NCBI GenBank assembly: GCA_003833135.1 | Contig: QZLH01000259.1 | Location: 1 to 64,000 of the forward strand | Length of the DNA stretch: 64,000 bases | Direction of reading: 5' to 3' | Source: Oehlia diaphana | Taxonomy: Eukaryota; Glomeromycota; Glomeromycetes; Glomerales; Glomeraceae | Part shown: one piece after another, positions 1 through 12,217 of the stretch | Numbering within the stretch: the stretch's first letter is position 1 | How the letters are laid out: every line of letters starts with the position of its first letter | Program-made: the position numbers and the translations under genes | Notes under the pieces: generated by a model | The model's database searches: none | What the model was told of the DNA's origin: nothing | What the model saw: only the letters and a program-made list of their open reading frames with translations

Positions 1-1158
1 AAATCGGCAATTGTATATCGATATAAATCGGCACATAATATCAGAAATCGACATGTACACAAATGTACTGTGTTCATATCGGATCGTCATATATCGTTGG
101 AAATCATATGAACAAGATTTCGCATAACAGTAGTACTCAAGATCAATTTTAGTGTCATGCTATACTCTTAGCAAGCCGATCCTACCACTTGCATACTATC
201 TTTCGTCCATCTTACCGGTTTATTTATAATCACGGAATTTGAAGAATCAAATGTTTATGCTTGTTGGAAAGTATTGCTTATTTATTAAAAAAATTTAAAT
301 TCGTCTATATTTCTTATCTGCAGTAGGGATCATAAGTAAGTAAGTAACCGACGCCTCATAATTTTTGAAGTATTAACACTCATTAAAAATTTTTCAAACC
401 CAAGTATAATGCTAACCTTGATAACATGCAAATTTATAGACTTATATAAGATTGTTAGCGTCAGTAATTGTTTATGTAGAAGGTCTAATAAAAATGGATC
501 AACGTACTGTATATGCTAAAATCAATCCAATCTGATGTAAACAATGTATCGCTCTATCCTTTTTTTTTGTTAGTAACGTTTTATATACGATAAAATATAT
601 AAAATACAATTTACGTGATAATCTCAAGAAATACATAGAAGCAATTTTCTATCTACTAAGTACTAACTCCATATTGATATATGGATGCGTTTTCTAAACA
701 ACAATACGGAGGGCAACTGATAACCATCTCTGAAAATGTAAATAAACTATTCATAATATCTTCTTAATATGGAGGGATAGAACTGGGATGGTTCGGCCTA
801 TTTTTTCAGTACTTCCCCCTATTCTCAATCACTTCCATGAGTTGAGTTCCACCCTCTCATATCCTCAGATCCTTTTTCAATGTTGTAGCCGTCTTATCTT
901 TGAATTACCAATTGATAAGCCTCACTCAATCCCTTCCAAAGAACCCAAATCCACAATGATTGTAATCTCGGAGCTTCCAGCTTCCTCATTAGCCCTAATT
1001 CTAAACCTGAACCTGAATCTTATTTTTTTCAAACTTTTATAACGTGAAATCTATCACGTGACTCGAGAATAAGGTTCCCTTACTACCAATCGAATTAATG
1101 TATCGCTCTATCCTAGCGCATACACTGAGATACAAATAAAAGGATAGCAGATTAGCAA
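1..1158. other. gene-free AT-rich stretch
   Basis: No coding region could be supported. The open frame at 788-1042 has no recognisable motif, no splice context and no family resemblance. The first 120 bases hold loose repeats of an ATCGGC/ATATCG-like word. A CACGTG site is at about 1052. Confidence 0.5.
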
Positions 1159-1160
1159 TA

Positions 1161-1588
1161 CAGTCGACTCTGGTTATAACGAACCTGTTTGTACCGAAAC
1201 CTCGTTATACCGAATCATAATTTCCAGAACCGATTTTTATAAATAATTTCACTGGATATAACGAACTTTTATAATAAAACACTATATAACGCATCCGAAC
1301 CGAACTTAACCAGCCCCTATATATCAGCTATATAATAATTTTATACTTTCTATAACGAACGGTCATGTGACTATATAGTAGTCCAGGCCAATTTTATAGT
1401 GCTGGCCAGAATGACTAATAATTTTTTCGAAAATTTACGTTAAAAAGAAATTATAATTTTGGCCAGCATTACAAATTTGGCCCAAATTACCTATAAAGAA
1501 AACCAGTTCGGTATATTATATAACGAATTCACTATATACCGAACTAAACCTCCTGGAACGGAAGGTTCGTTATATCCAGAGTTGACTG
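1161..1588. mobile_element. 428-bp MITE with 25-bp terminal inverted repeats and TA target duplication
   Basis: The left end at 1161-1185 starts CAGTCGACTCTGGTTATAAC. The right end at 1564-1588, read in reverse complement, starts CAGTCAACTCTGGATATAAC; 23 of 25 bases agree. A TA dinucleotide flanks both ends (1159-1160 and 1589-1590). TA target and CAGT-type ends fit the Tc1/mariner/pogo superfamily. The interior repeats TATAACGAAC-like words and encodes no transposase, so it is non-autonomous. The 97-residue open frame starting at 1459 runs across the right end and is not a gene. Confidence 0.88.
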
Positions 1589-1823
1589 TAGTCAATAAAA
1601 TATGCAATAATGATAGGCTAGTTGTCACGTGTCGGAATAAAATTGTTAAAAACCATAAAAATTCTGTTTTATTCCATAATACAGCAAAAATTCCGATTTA
1701 TTCATTTATTATAAAAATGGAATTTTCCCGGGTCTCTGAATCAGGGACATAAACAAAAAGTGTTGTACACGTAAACAAATCTAAGGTTACACCTGATCTT
1801 TAAATTTTATTGGTCATACACGT

Positions 1824-4800
1824 GTGCGGACAGTCAACACTTGCATGGTTTGGAGTAGTATGGAAGCTTACGCTTCAGACAATAATCTCTTTTGCCAAAC
1901 GCCCGTAAATAATCTTTTCACTCTCATGTCTGAAAATAATTATTTCGATCGTACTCCTTTCAAATGGAGTATCTTGGGGTTTCTTGACGAGTCGGACATT
2001 GAGCCATTTGATTTAAAAGTTGATTTCTACATAAAATCTCTTGAAGCCATTTTTGACCGTGAAAAAGGCGCTCGGAAGGAAAGAGCACGAGTTCTTCTTG
2101 ATAGCTATAGAGAGGCGAGTAAATTGTTTTTACTGAATTTAAGTAGGAAAAAAGTGACGTGACGGGGGCTTACTGGGTCGTCATCATTCAAGGTTATTGG
2201 CTGAGTCACAAAATCAGTACTGGAGCACAGGTGGCTTACTGGGTTGCCTGTGTTCAAGGTTACTGGCTGATCCAGTACTGATCCTACTGGAGCACAGGTG
2301 GCTTACTGGGTTGCCTGATGTTCAAGGTTACTGGCTGATCCGGTGGGATGAAAAATTGGAAGATGGATGATAAATTGTAGTTGAACATATTTTTAATTTT
2401 CCAATCTTTCGTGCTAGGGTGATGAGTCGGACATTGAGCCATTTGATTTAAAAGTTGATTTCTACGTAAAATCTCTTGAAGCTATTTTTGACCGTGAAAA
2501 AGGCGCTCGGAAGGAAAGAGCACGAGTTCTTCTTGATAGCTATAGAGAGGCGAGTAAATTATTTTTACTGAATTTAAGTAGGAAAAAAATGACGTGACGG
2601 AGGCTTACTGGGTCGTCGTCATTCAAGGTTATTGGCTGAGTCACAAAATCAGTACTGGGGCACAGGTGGCTTACTGGGTTGCCTGTGTTCAAGGTTACTG
2701 GCTGATCCAGTACTGATCCCACTGGAGCACAGGTGGCTTACTGGGTTGCCTGATGTTCAAGGTTACTGGCTGATCCGGTGGGATGAAAAATTGGAAGATA
2801 GATGATAAATTGTAGTTGAACATATTTTTAATTTTCCAATCTTTCGTGCTAGGATGATGATCAGAAAATCGCTAAAAACTGGAATAAAGAGCGTAAGTCA
2901 GGCAAAACGAATGCCCCTTCAATTAACATTAACCACTCAACAATTTCGGAAAGTGGAATTGGGACTATTGAATGTGGAACTTTCACTTCTGAGAAAAGAG
3001 AGCAGAAAGAGGTACATATATATTATAATTCGTAAAAGGGCCTCCTATTAAAATGGCAGTTATTTACTTGTATATTATTTTGTAGACGAATCTAAAACAC
3101 TGCCAGGATGATGAAGGGGAAATAACGGACAAAGTGAGCTTACTATTAGACTGATTTTGAATAAAATAACTAATATGTTCTGTGCAATTACCTTCCTTGC
3201 GATCTAGACGAAATTGAAATCTCCTCGAACAGAGGATGATAATTTTCTTGATGAATTAAAAGATGACGAATATATTTCATATGAACGTCACCGACGTGAT
3301 TCTACTCCGGAAGATAAGGTAGCCATCATGTTTTTAATGTGTGGCTCACTAAAAAACGTCTTCTCACTTCTCAGGTGCTTTTGCAGATCAAAACAGTCAA
3401 CTTGGATGAGGTCCGTCTGCAACGACAACAACTTCGTTATATGTTCCATCTTTTCCATCTACTCCTGATTGCGACATTAGCGGAGAATATATAATTGTAG
3501 AAAATCGTAATTATTCTATGGATTACCTCACTGGTCCATGTATTCCCGAATGGCACCTGAACGAAGATTCAATTCGAGTAAGCATTTTTAATGCATGACG
3601 TGATATGAATGAAATATTAATTATTTTTTATTTGTTATTCCTCTCTTTCCAGTGGGTTGTAAACGACATCGACATCACTGAGATATGTCGTGAATATCGT
3701 GCAGTTGTGGTTAAAAAATGTGAGTTACTTTGAGTGCTACAGAAGAACTGTAAGTATCATATAGTAATATAAGTTATGAAGACATGACTAAGCTTTTCTT
3801 CTTTTACAGGATTTTAAGCCACGTATTCGTATTTCAAGAACAAAGTCTCCTTGGATTATGTGAATATTTTGATGACGAATTATGGGTGGAGCTTTTTGCC
3901 GAGTTTCGTGGGCTGTATCCATATGCACCAATCCCGGATAAGATTAGTAATCTGTTTTTAAACATCGTTAAGGTAATATATTTAGTTTCTGAGGAGGCAC
4001 ATATTTCAGTTCTAATTATGAGTATCTGTAGATCCCGTGTGAGGACCAAATCAAACCGAACGTCAAAAACTTGCAAGGCGCTATTTACGAAATTTTGAAG
4101 TTATAACCGAAGAAGAAGAAATAATCATAGAGATCTGTATGTTTCGTGAAAATTGCAATGAAGTTTTGTGTTCAAAATGAACTTATTCTCGTTTGTTACA
4201 GGGTTGATAATGAGCAGTCCCCATTCACAAGAAATTATATTGTTGAAGACACCCACACAATTCGAAACATCACCCCAATAATATTAAAACCTTTCTTTAA
4301 GAACAAAAAGAATTACTTTTGAAGGGTATATGTTGATAATTAATAATTAATGGAGTGGTTTTAGTAGTATTATGTTTTTGTTGTATACAAGCCTTATTTT
4401 ATTTTTCTTTTTTCGTGTACAGGGCGAATAAGATGTCAGAATCATCGGCAATCGCAAAAAGACGGTTTGATCCTGAACGTTTGGGTACGAAACCTGATTT
4501 CACTGTCATGACCACGAATCTATAAAAACACGTTGAATTGTTTATCGTTGAGATCAAACCGAATAAAACGAACAATGCTCTTGTTTCGGAGGATCTTGTC
4601 TCCCTCGGGAAAATGATGAAGTGTGCGATAGATAAATCTATCAAAGACGGTGCAGATGACCTGGTTATATGTGGCATGCAGGTTATCGGTAAGTACATTT
4701 TGTAAATAAATAACAGTGCAATCTTCTGTTTTTCATATTGAATTTTCATTTTTTGTTTTCAGGGTTCTTGGGAAGAGCCTATGTGATGGATCTCCGGTTC

Positions 4801-5088
4801 GAAGGGATCTACTGCATGATATTAATTGGAGAGTTCGAGCTTTCAATGGGTTCCACATCGTGGGGTACTGCCCTGCAGTGCTATCAAGTCCTGAATATAA
4901 TTCGAGTAAGCAGGCGATAAATTGTGCAGACATTATTTATATAAGGTTATTAATCCTAATGTACCTTTCTAGGTTATAGTATATAAGGGGGTTACATCGT
5001 ATCAGACCGCAATAAGAATGAACAAAAAATCAAAATCAAGAATGATGATCAAGCCAATGTTTCATAGTCCGACGAAGGTACAAAAATG
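1824..5088 (+). pseudogene. damaged multi-exon gene of a lineage-expanded PD-(D/E)XK-like family
   Basis: A series of short exons separated by GT..AG introns can be followed from about 1824 to 5088. Exon pieces include 1824-2160, 2854-3013, 3088-3135, 3209-3320, about 3420-3580, 3652-3718, 3810-3970, 4428-4690 and 4764-4905. The last third has a PDFTV segment, then VELFIVEIKP, then LVSLGKMMK and a VICGMQVIG/YVMDLRFEGIYCM block. This is the layout of a gene family common in Rhizophagus and relatives. The spaced D and the E-x-K suggest a PD-(D/E)XK nuclease fold (inference). The copy is damaged: a TAA stop sits just before VELFIVEIK (about 4523), and an exon-plus-intron segment is tandemly duplicated (1986-2855). 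It could still be a live gene if that stop lies in an unrecognised intron. The N-terminal 110 residues match nothing I know. Confidence 0.5.
1986..2855 (+). repeat. 435-bp tandem duplication (two units) containing an exon and a minisatellite intron
   Basis: Unit A 1986-2420 and unit B 2421-2855 are nearly identical and directly adjoining. Each carries the coding block with KGARKERARVLLDSYREASK followed by non-coding sequence. Inside each unit, a 40-50 base word beginning GGCTTACTGGGT and containing TTCAAGGTTA occurs three times (about 2166, 2232 and 2299 in unit A), so this is a repeat within a repeat. Each unit ends in GTGCTAGG, an intron-acceptor-like sequence, so the exon was duplicated with its splice signals. 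Confidence 0.92.
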
Positions 5089-5161
5089 CAAACAATACTG
5101 ATTATAGTATCCATGCTTTCATGGGAGCGAGCTTTTTCTCACAATGGGCTCTTAAAGCAGG

Positions 5162-5532
5162 ATGACCGCCAACAAGAGTATAAGCCTCAATTGCATTATT
5201 CCTGGCGATGAATTCGAAGATATTTTCACGTTGGAGATCTCTGAAGATAAGGTGGTCAACCTCCTCAAACCAATGATCAAAAAGTGGTGGCCAAGCCGAT
5301 TCCGACATACAAATTTAATCTCTACAAAGCATCATATCCTAATTCTGCTATAAGTTTAATCCAAGTCTTAAAAAGGCTGAAGGAAGAAGGTGTTAAGGAA
5401 TACGGAGCAGTTATGGCTCCATTGTCGAAGATCGGTATGTATTTTAGCGAGGGAGAAAATGAATATCCCGCTAGCGACAGGCAGAAAGATACTTATATCT
5501 GCATCATTGTATGCCCCCCTGTCGATGATTAG
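5162..5532 (+). pseudogene. Crinkler-like N-terminal module, frameshifted
   Basis: From the ATG at 5162 the reading begins MTANKSISLNCIIPGDEF and continues with TLEISEDKVVNLLKPMIKK. This is the ubiquitin-like start of Crinkler (CRN) effector-type proteins. At about 5275-5290 this frame loses the family pattern and closes at 5353. The second half of the module (ASYPNSAISLIQVLKRL, then KIGMYFSEG and CIIVCPP) continues in another frame to the stop at 5532. At least one indel therefore separates the halves. No C-terminal effector domain follows before the second CRN module. CRN proteins are host-directed effectors in oomycetes and are widespread, with less certain roles, in Glomeromycotina. Confidence 0.6.
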
Positions 5533-5869
5533 AATTTTTTTATCTATATTTTTGTCATGTAAAAGCGAAATATTTGCAATTTTATGTATTGTAAGCCGGC
5601 TTCCGGCAAGTACTGTACATGAGAAACGGGTCACGTGTAATGATGCGGTCCTTGGACTATACATCTAACATTTTTATCCAAGCCAATCTAGCCTGTATAA
5701 AAACGTAACACTATATGGAATGTGAAGAGTCTACAGGCGCAGTGATTAGCGATCGTTGCATCTACCCATATGCAGGAGCCGCATAATATATTTTATAGTA
5801 AGGTGGGTCAAAGATTCATGCTTGTCCTCACTTACGCTAGTTTACACACAAAAAATACTATATAGGCCC

Positions 5870-7290
5870 GAAAACATGTCTATCACTTTGCGAACGCTTT
5901 TCCTGTCGATATAGGGAAGGACCAGCTTGTTGGCCACCTCAAGGAAGCTATAAAGGCGAAAAAACAAAATGACTTTGCTGGTATAGATGCAGACAGGCTC
6001 AGGTGCCAATCTCTGGCTATCATGACGATCAGTTGAGGAATCTATCACTCCAGGACAGTGACGAGCTGTTAGCAATAAGAAAGATCTCGAAATACTTTCC
6101 AGACTCACCTCCCGAGGAACATATTCATGTCAGTCTCTCCGCCAGGGGCCACCACCACTTCGAGCCGTGAACAGGAATTACTTGAGGTAGTCGCCTCGCT
6201 TCGTGCATTGATCAAAAAGTCAAGTCTGTTTGTGGTACGTAATATGTGAAAATTTTAGGTCGAGAGATTTCGTGGTATTCTTACTAACCCTGTCATTGCA
6301 TTGTAGATTTTGACGTTGTAGTTAGCCAAAACGGTCTAAGGACCGTTAACATCGAGGACGCAACTCTCGAAGGCCTCAAAGAATATATACAAAAAATGGA
6401 GAAACCACCGGCTCTCGAGAACGATTCTATGGTATTAAAGTTAATAAGTGATGGGAAAGATATTCACCTTGGAACCTTGGAACGATCAAGATCTCTGCAA
6501 AGTGCTCCGTATCAAAGAAGAATTTCAAGTTTACTTATCGGGACGCCATCAAAACCATTTACTGAGTGGAACTTTCCGAAAGTGTGTGAACTCTATGAGC
6601 TTAGCGATGATCCGAATCCCGACATTGACGTGTACTCTGTTTTTCATGTGATTCAGCTGACCTAAGTAGCGATAAGTTCAAAGCTGTGTTAAGCATCTAA
6701 TGGCCGAACTGAACTTTCGTAAAAAGACAACCCATTGATATTATCATATGAGGCGACGAAATCTATCTATTCGTACTGTTACCTAGCTAGCGGTGTATCA
6801 TTATACGAAAAAAATTCAAAATAGTCCCGGAAAAACTCGTCAAGGATCATAATGTGCAAGGAAATCTCGATTTTGCGATTGAATGTCGTTCAACAGGGAA
6901 GGATAGTGGGATTGGTTGAGGTCAAAAGAGATGACTTTAAACAGGGCTTCGCCGTGCAGATGGAATCGTCCCTAACATATCGTAAGCGCAAAGCTAATGA
7001 AATCGATGATGAATATGGTATGAATAAAGTGTGGGGTATTGTAACAGATGCGGAAAAATGGTACTTTATGGAATGCACGCTTGATGAGGAGAGAAAACCA
7101 TCGTTTAAGCTGTCAGAACCAGTGATTGTTGAGTACAATGATGAGAATACTAATCAAGGTGGAAAAGGTTCTCGGTCATATTATTTGGTTGTTGGATGAG
7201 GCGCAAAAGCCGGGCTCATCTCTTGGCATAGATGATGAGAAAGTAGTAAAAAAGCATAGGTCATTGAGCAATCTTGCGGGGAATAGTTAG
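5870..7290 (+). pseudogene. Crinkler-like gene with PD-(D/E)XK-like C-terminus, several frame breaks
   Basis: Family-typical pieces appear in order: AFPVDIGKDQLVGHLKEAIK (about 5890), a DSDELLAIRKISKYF segment (about 6060), a REQELLEVVASLRALIKK helix (about 6165), an acceptor-like TTGTAG before DVVVSQNGLRTVNIEDATL (about 6310), KPFTEWNFPKVCELYELSDD (about 6555), then VEVKRDDFKQGFAVQ (about 6920) and YGMNKVWGIVTDAEKWYF (7015). The VEVK with the following Q/E resembles the catalytic edge of PD-(D/E)XK nucleases found in fungal CRN C-termini. The pieces fall in different frames with intervening stops, for example just after IMTIS near 6035. It is therefore probably a decayed copy, although some breaks might be unrecognised introns. 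An LLDEAQKPGSSLGIDDE tail ends at a stop near 7290. Confidence 0.6.
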
Positions 7291-8108
7291 GTTAATGGAT
7301 AGAAACGTAGTAACAGTAATGCAGTAACTTCATCATGTATCACGGGCTTTGTATTTATTCCTTGCATGTATTAATAAAAAAAAAATCAAATTTTGACTGA
7401 CTCTGATATATTTATATCAAATAATTCTTTATTTATTTCTAAAGTTTTACATTGAATTTTTACATTAAAATTTTACATAAAAAATTGATGATATGTTTGT
7501 TGTTGACATAGAAGATATGAATATCTGTAATTTGTGTTAATGGGAAGCTTTCAAATGATACTAATTGATTATTTTTTCTTTTGAAAATAAATGCTGGAGA
7601 CGGTTCAGAAGGTTTAGAAGGAGATGCTGGAGACAGTTCAAAGGTTTAGAAACGGATGCTACAGATGCTAGTTGAGGAATCTTTATTTGCTCACTTGGAA
7701 TCAAGACAAGGTGCACGTTCCAGCACCCAACAACGCGGTTGTTCCAATCAAACTTGTAAACATTATCCCCGTTGTTTTGGGTGGTAATATTTTTATTTCT
7801 TTCTTCATACTATCTACTTCGTTCCTCGTCTTGTCTACTTTCAATTCTAAATCATTCCATCTCTTTTCCGTCTTCGATTCTAATTCATTCTAGTTAACCA
7901 CGTCCTCAATTTTTTCGTTTATTCTCTTTTCCATTTTCATGTTTGAGTCTGCCAAGTTCTCAATTTTTGATTAATTTTTAATTTCATATCATTCAGTTTA
8001 TTGTAAACTGATTCGTATGTGTTATTAATAGTGTTGGTCTCCGTAAATAGTTGTAAGTCCAAAAGTCAAGTAAATACATACATACAAATGTATCATTAAC
8101 TGTTGTGC
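7291..8108. other. gene-poor stretch
   Basis: AT-rich sequence with two close copies of a GATGCTGGAGAC/GATGCTACAGATG word at 7590-7665 and pyrimidine-rich runs at 7790-7920 (repeats of TTCTAATTCATTC-like words). The 73-residue frame at 7672-7893 is low complexity and is not supported as a gene. Confidence 0.4.
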
Positions 8109-8109
8109 G

Positions 8110-10095
8110 ATATCATGTCCTTCATAAAGGAAGGGATCAAAGTGTCCTGCAACAAAAGACTTTCGTACAAGAATGGGAATATGGACGCATCTTCTGTAAA
8201 TTGATTACAGTAATCTTTAAACTCAGAAGTCGGGTCCCAAATTCTTTTTCTAGCACCTGATTAAACCATGATTTCTGTCCTTCATTTAGCTTTGATCGTA
8301 CACTTTTCTTCACTCCGGGATCTGTCATATCAATTATTCCGTTTAAAACTAGATAACGGGATCTGTTGTAATGTCCAAAGCATCATTAAAATCACGCGTC
8401 AGGCGTGTCACCGAAAATCTGATCACGTGATAATAATCAATACACAGACATACAATATGTCTAACAATTAATGTCCTCCGCTACGCTTCGGACAAAAATC
8501 GAATCCATTATCGTTTGCCTGATTCAAAATCCCTAGATCGGAATTGATGTAGAACTTCAAGAAAGATATCCCAAATTAATAAATCATTCGCGTCCAAATG
8601 CTTCACTTCCTGATTAGAATATATTTTATGTGCAGAAAAATAAAGGCTAAATTACCTCAAATAGTTCGCAATTTAAATAATGGTCTTCATCATGCGAATT
8701 CGAGGAATACTTCGCCATACGATTCATCATCATTACATTGTTGGGACTCGTCTTCAACGTTATTATGAATCAGAGGAGTATTCTCATTCTCAGGTGAAGA
8801 GATGGATTGTGATTTAGACTTGGCCTAAAAAAAGGATTGTACCAAATTTATTTCTGATTATCATATCATCTCTTTGTCCACATTATTCTCTGGTTCAAAA
8901 AACGAGGCTTTGTAACACGTGCAAATTATTAATCCGATTTAAAGATTATCTTCATGGTTGACGGATTCCCTAATCACGTGACTACGTGACATACGTTTAA
9001 ATATACGAACGTGCGGATTGTTTTCAGCATCCACTACCCCTAATAGATTAGTTTTTCGCTACCTGTAGTTGTTAACTCCTATTATGTTTTCATTGGTTAC
9101 TCCTCTCTGGAATAAAATAAAATAAAAAAATAAAATAAAGTTTTCAGCATCCACAATTGGCTAAATGAATGATAATGTGTTAATAACAGGCATCAAAACG
9201 AATGATGAACGTGATGAAACTTACGCGCATTGTCTCTTCTGTAACGAATTTTGCTAATATCTTTTCTCATAACCATCAAATCAGATTCGTGTCCTTTATT
9301 TTCTGGGAAAGCTGAACCCTAAATGAAGAGGAACAAAAATATCAATTTACCGCGAATGCGGAAATAAATGTAGTCAAATACTTACGCAATTTCGTTTCCG
9401 TGACTCTAATTGCTGGCCATATCAGATATCTAATATGTGTAATATTTTTTTTAATATCTGTAACTAATTAAATATATGTCAAATATTTATATATTAGATA
9501 CCTAATTTGTTACTTAATATGTACATTTTAAATATATTTTAAAAAAAATATAAATTGGGCTGGAATATAATTTCTTTTCCTCTCTCACATGAGTATTTAA
9601 TGAAGTTTCGTACTTGTACTGTATAAATCAAATCAAATAATTAATAGAAGGAAAGGATCAGAGTTAAATGTTAAAATTTGAATTCACCTCTTCAATTTCT
9701 TCGTTTTGTGCCAATGCACCAAGCTCAGTCAATCGCTCTCTTTTCATCTTTTTGTCAATCTCAAAAGGGTAAATATATACTGTATATATATATATAGAGT
9801 AATAAATAAACGAAAATAAAATTAGGTATAAAGCATCAAAAAATATTACGCCCTAACCCTGTTTAGTATCGATGCTTTGTTAATAAGAGCACAACAGACG
9901 AAAACATGCCAAGGAAACCCAGGGTGGCGCGTGGGCACCCTGTTTAGTATTGACCTGACTCAAAGCCAAGTTATGTTGTCAACAAATTATACCATTCTGC
10001 ACGCGAAATATACTAACCTTAAACGATTTCTTTAATAATTTGCTTTTGAGTAAGTTTGAATATGACCAATTATCAACAGGGTATTCGTTGAAATA
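8110..10095 (-). pseudogene. eroded multi-exon gene of unknown function
   Basis: Read on the minus strand, several exon-like pieces have good splice borders. 10095-10022 lies after TTTTTCAG and reads GYFNEYPVDNWSYSNLLKSK. 9765-9688 contains KKMKRERLTELGALAQNEE. About 9319-9230 lies after CATTTAG and contains GHESDLMVMRKDISKIRYRR. 8827-8660 lies after TTTTTTAG and is serine/acid-rich. 8328-8140 contains GQKSWFNQVLEKEFGTRLL. I do not recognise the family. No single frame joins the pieces with certainty, and a 147-bp transposable element sits inside (8349-8495), so the gene is probably broken. It may be a member of a lineage-specific repeated family. Confidence 0.3.
8349..8495 (-). mobile_element. 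147-bp Helitron-like small element (family copy 1)
   Basis: On the minus strand the element starts TTGTCCGAAGCGTAGCGGAG and ends with a short hairpin (AACRGATCCCGTT type) just before CTAG, followed by T. The same start and end occur in two other elements of this window (22663-22835 and 36961-37155). The CTRR-type end preceded by a hairpin, with no clear target duplication, is the signature of Helitron-related non-autonomous elements. It contains CACGTG and ACGCGT sites and has no coding capacity. Confidence 0.6.
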
Positions 10096-10212
10096 ACCTG
10101 AAAAAGAGGTCGACATGTTACGAGAAAAATTTATCATCAGTTTACATTTATATCAAAAAAATAACTATTGCACATGACAGATATTTCATGTGATTATCAT
10201 GTGATTTGCAAA

Positions 10213-10330
10213 TATATAAAGCTGATATGCGAAAACAGAGTACGCGGCAAGTTGTGCAAATATTGTCATTCTTGTAGAGTGAAAATTAGAAATCTCTCAA
10301 GATGGTACGAAAGCGAAGACGAATAGAATA
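10213..10330 (+). promoter_or_regulatory. promoter-like region and truncated gene start
   Basis: ATATATAAAG at about 10211-10220 looks like a TATA box. About 80 bases later an ATG at 10302 opens MVRKRRRIE and then a stop; sequence after the stop continues as ERIDDFKTL. This looks like the promoter and first codons of a gene whose body was lost. It is divergent to the eroded minus-strand gene at 8110-10095. CATGTGAT words lie just upstream. Confidence 0.3.
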
Positions 10331-12156
10331 AGAAAGAATCGACGATTTCAAGACGCTCTGATGTAAGTATGGTATTTTTGGTTTAAATTTTTGATAGAAG
10401 TTATTTATTTACATTATTAACTTTGCATTATACAATATCAGATTGGTAAGGTCACAATATTTATGCGTTGTTTGAAAGTTGGAGAAAGTTAACTAAAATA
10501 ATTTGTTAATTGATTAATTGGTGAACTCATGGTTATTAATACTAATTTAGGTTTATTTAATTCAATTTTCTATTCAAGTTCCATATTACCTTTATTCATG
10601 AACAAAATCTTTCGTATTAATGGTTGTGAAGACGTTGTTCCATTTTCCTACGTATCCATATACACGGAACCACAATCGGCCATTTCATGCATTGAACAAT
10701 GCTCTTCACATTCTTATTCCAACAGTCGTCTGTATTCCAATAATTGCCAGAGTGGGCTTTGACTTTATACGGAGAGACTGAGTCGTTTCGAATAAATGGA
10801 ATGTTCGATGGCGGACAGTACAGCACGAAAATCCAGAAAAGAGTCTAATTAATCCAATTCGTGATAAACAAATAACATCAAGGAAGAAATACGCAAATAT
10901 CTTCAATATACCCGGAAATTTACTCGGTTTGATGCTATCATTGAACCGCGTTACTGTTCCATTCTCCAAGATCAAGTTATAACCGCATGAACACCCTATA
11001 TCGGAAATCAGCCAAAGAGGAAAACTTATCTTTACGAATTTTTTTTTAATAAAAAAAAATGGATAGAATATTCATGCATTCAACAAAATTGTTCTTTATT
11101 TTATTTTAGATTTATTTAAAAAAAAGAAAAAATAGTGTAGTGGTACCACTACGCTATTTATTTTATTTCATATTTATCTTGGAATAAATACATGCTTTAT
11201 CTTTTAGATGGTATTTTCCTAAAGATTTTTTATTTTGTATCCCTAAATTTTTACTAATTTTAAATGCATAATTAGGTACACTTATATTATGGAACCAATA
11301 AGAAAGGAAATAATCACTATTACATATAGGAATAGATCTCATTAGATGCGGCTTACGTGAACCTTGTTGAGGTTTGCAAATTTTTAATTAATCTCTACTT
11401 AATACATACTAAGACGTTTACACTAATGTATTATCCAATAAATTTATACGTAAAGCATCTTCCTTTCAATTAGTGTTAATGTTAACTATGTCCGCCACCT
11501 AAATTCTTATTCCAGCTTAAATACTAAAGAAAGCTATAAAAAAGATCGCCATCAGGCGATATTTCTCTGGTGGAGAGGGGAGGAAAAGAAAAGATAGCAG
11601 ACACCAGAGGGAAGTTATACACCAAATATTAACAGAATTACATCCTTGAGTTAACATATAATTACGACATTCATTTACCCAATTATGCTTATTACATAAA
11701 CTATAATTTAATAATTTCACCTAAGATTTTGCCCTTTTTTTGAAAAGTATTTACTACAAATAATGTGGATACATTGATTACTGCCGACAGGAAAACCATT
11801 CTTGGTAATTCAAAATCGGCGAAGATTTAGAAAGCATTACTCAGGAGAAAACGATTTAGAAAGCAATAAATGGGCTATACTCTTGGGAGGGATTTATTCA
11901 AAAATCGAGAATAATGGATTAAATAGAAGGTTTGGAGAAATATAGCGAAATTTAAATTAAGTTCTAGGCTACGTTTTTATATATAGGAAATAGATCTTAG
12001 CAATGGTCTCTAATGACATGTTTTAGAACAAAAAAAAATCAGGCTAAATTTAATAAAATGATAAACAAACTCTTTAATTGAACGAATTTTTATTACTTTT
12101 CACTTTTTTTAAAAAACAATTAATAATTATAATAAATAAGTATTTCTATTAATGGT
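10331..12156. other. gene-poor stretch with undetermined fragments
   Basis: Short open frames on both strands at 10529-10975 have no recognisable domain. A plus-strand segment at about 10790-10980 reads like degraded protein (RWRTVQHENPEKSLINP), but I could not assign it. 11000-12150 is AT-rich with no convincing coding signal. Confidence 0.35.
11130..11159. repeat. 30-bp near-perfect palindrome, possibly truncated SINE head
   Basis: AAATAGTGTAGTGGTACC is followed by its near reverse complement, centred on GGTACC, with one mismatched pair. TAGTGTAGTGGT is the start of tRNA-Asp/Glu-like sequences. It also begins the SINE-like element at 37870-38090, and both are flanked by the same TTTCATATTTATCTT word. 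Confidence 0.45.
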
Positions 12157-12217
12157 ATGGAGATAAAGCTTCTATTAATAAGTAATTACGTATTATTAAT
12201 TTATTTGTGCTGGGGAA

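Noticed and set aside
1459..1752. 97-residue frame near the first MITE
   Set aside because: It crosses the MITE right end and runs into unrelated sequence, so it is not a conserved coding unit.
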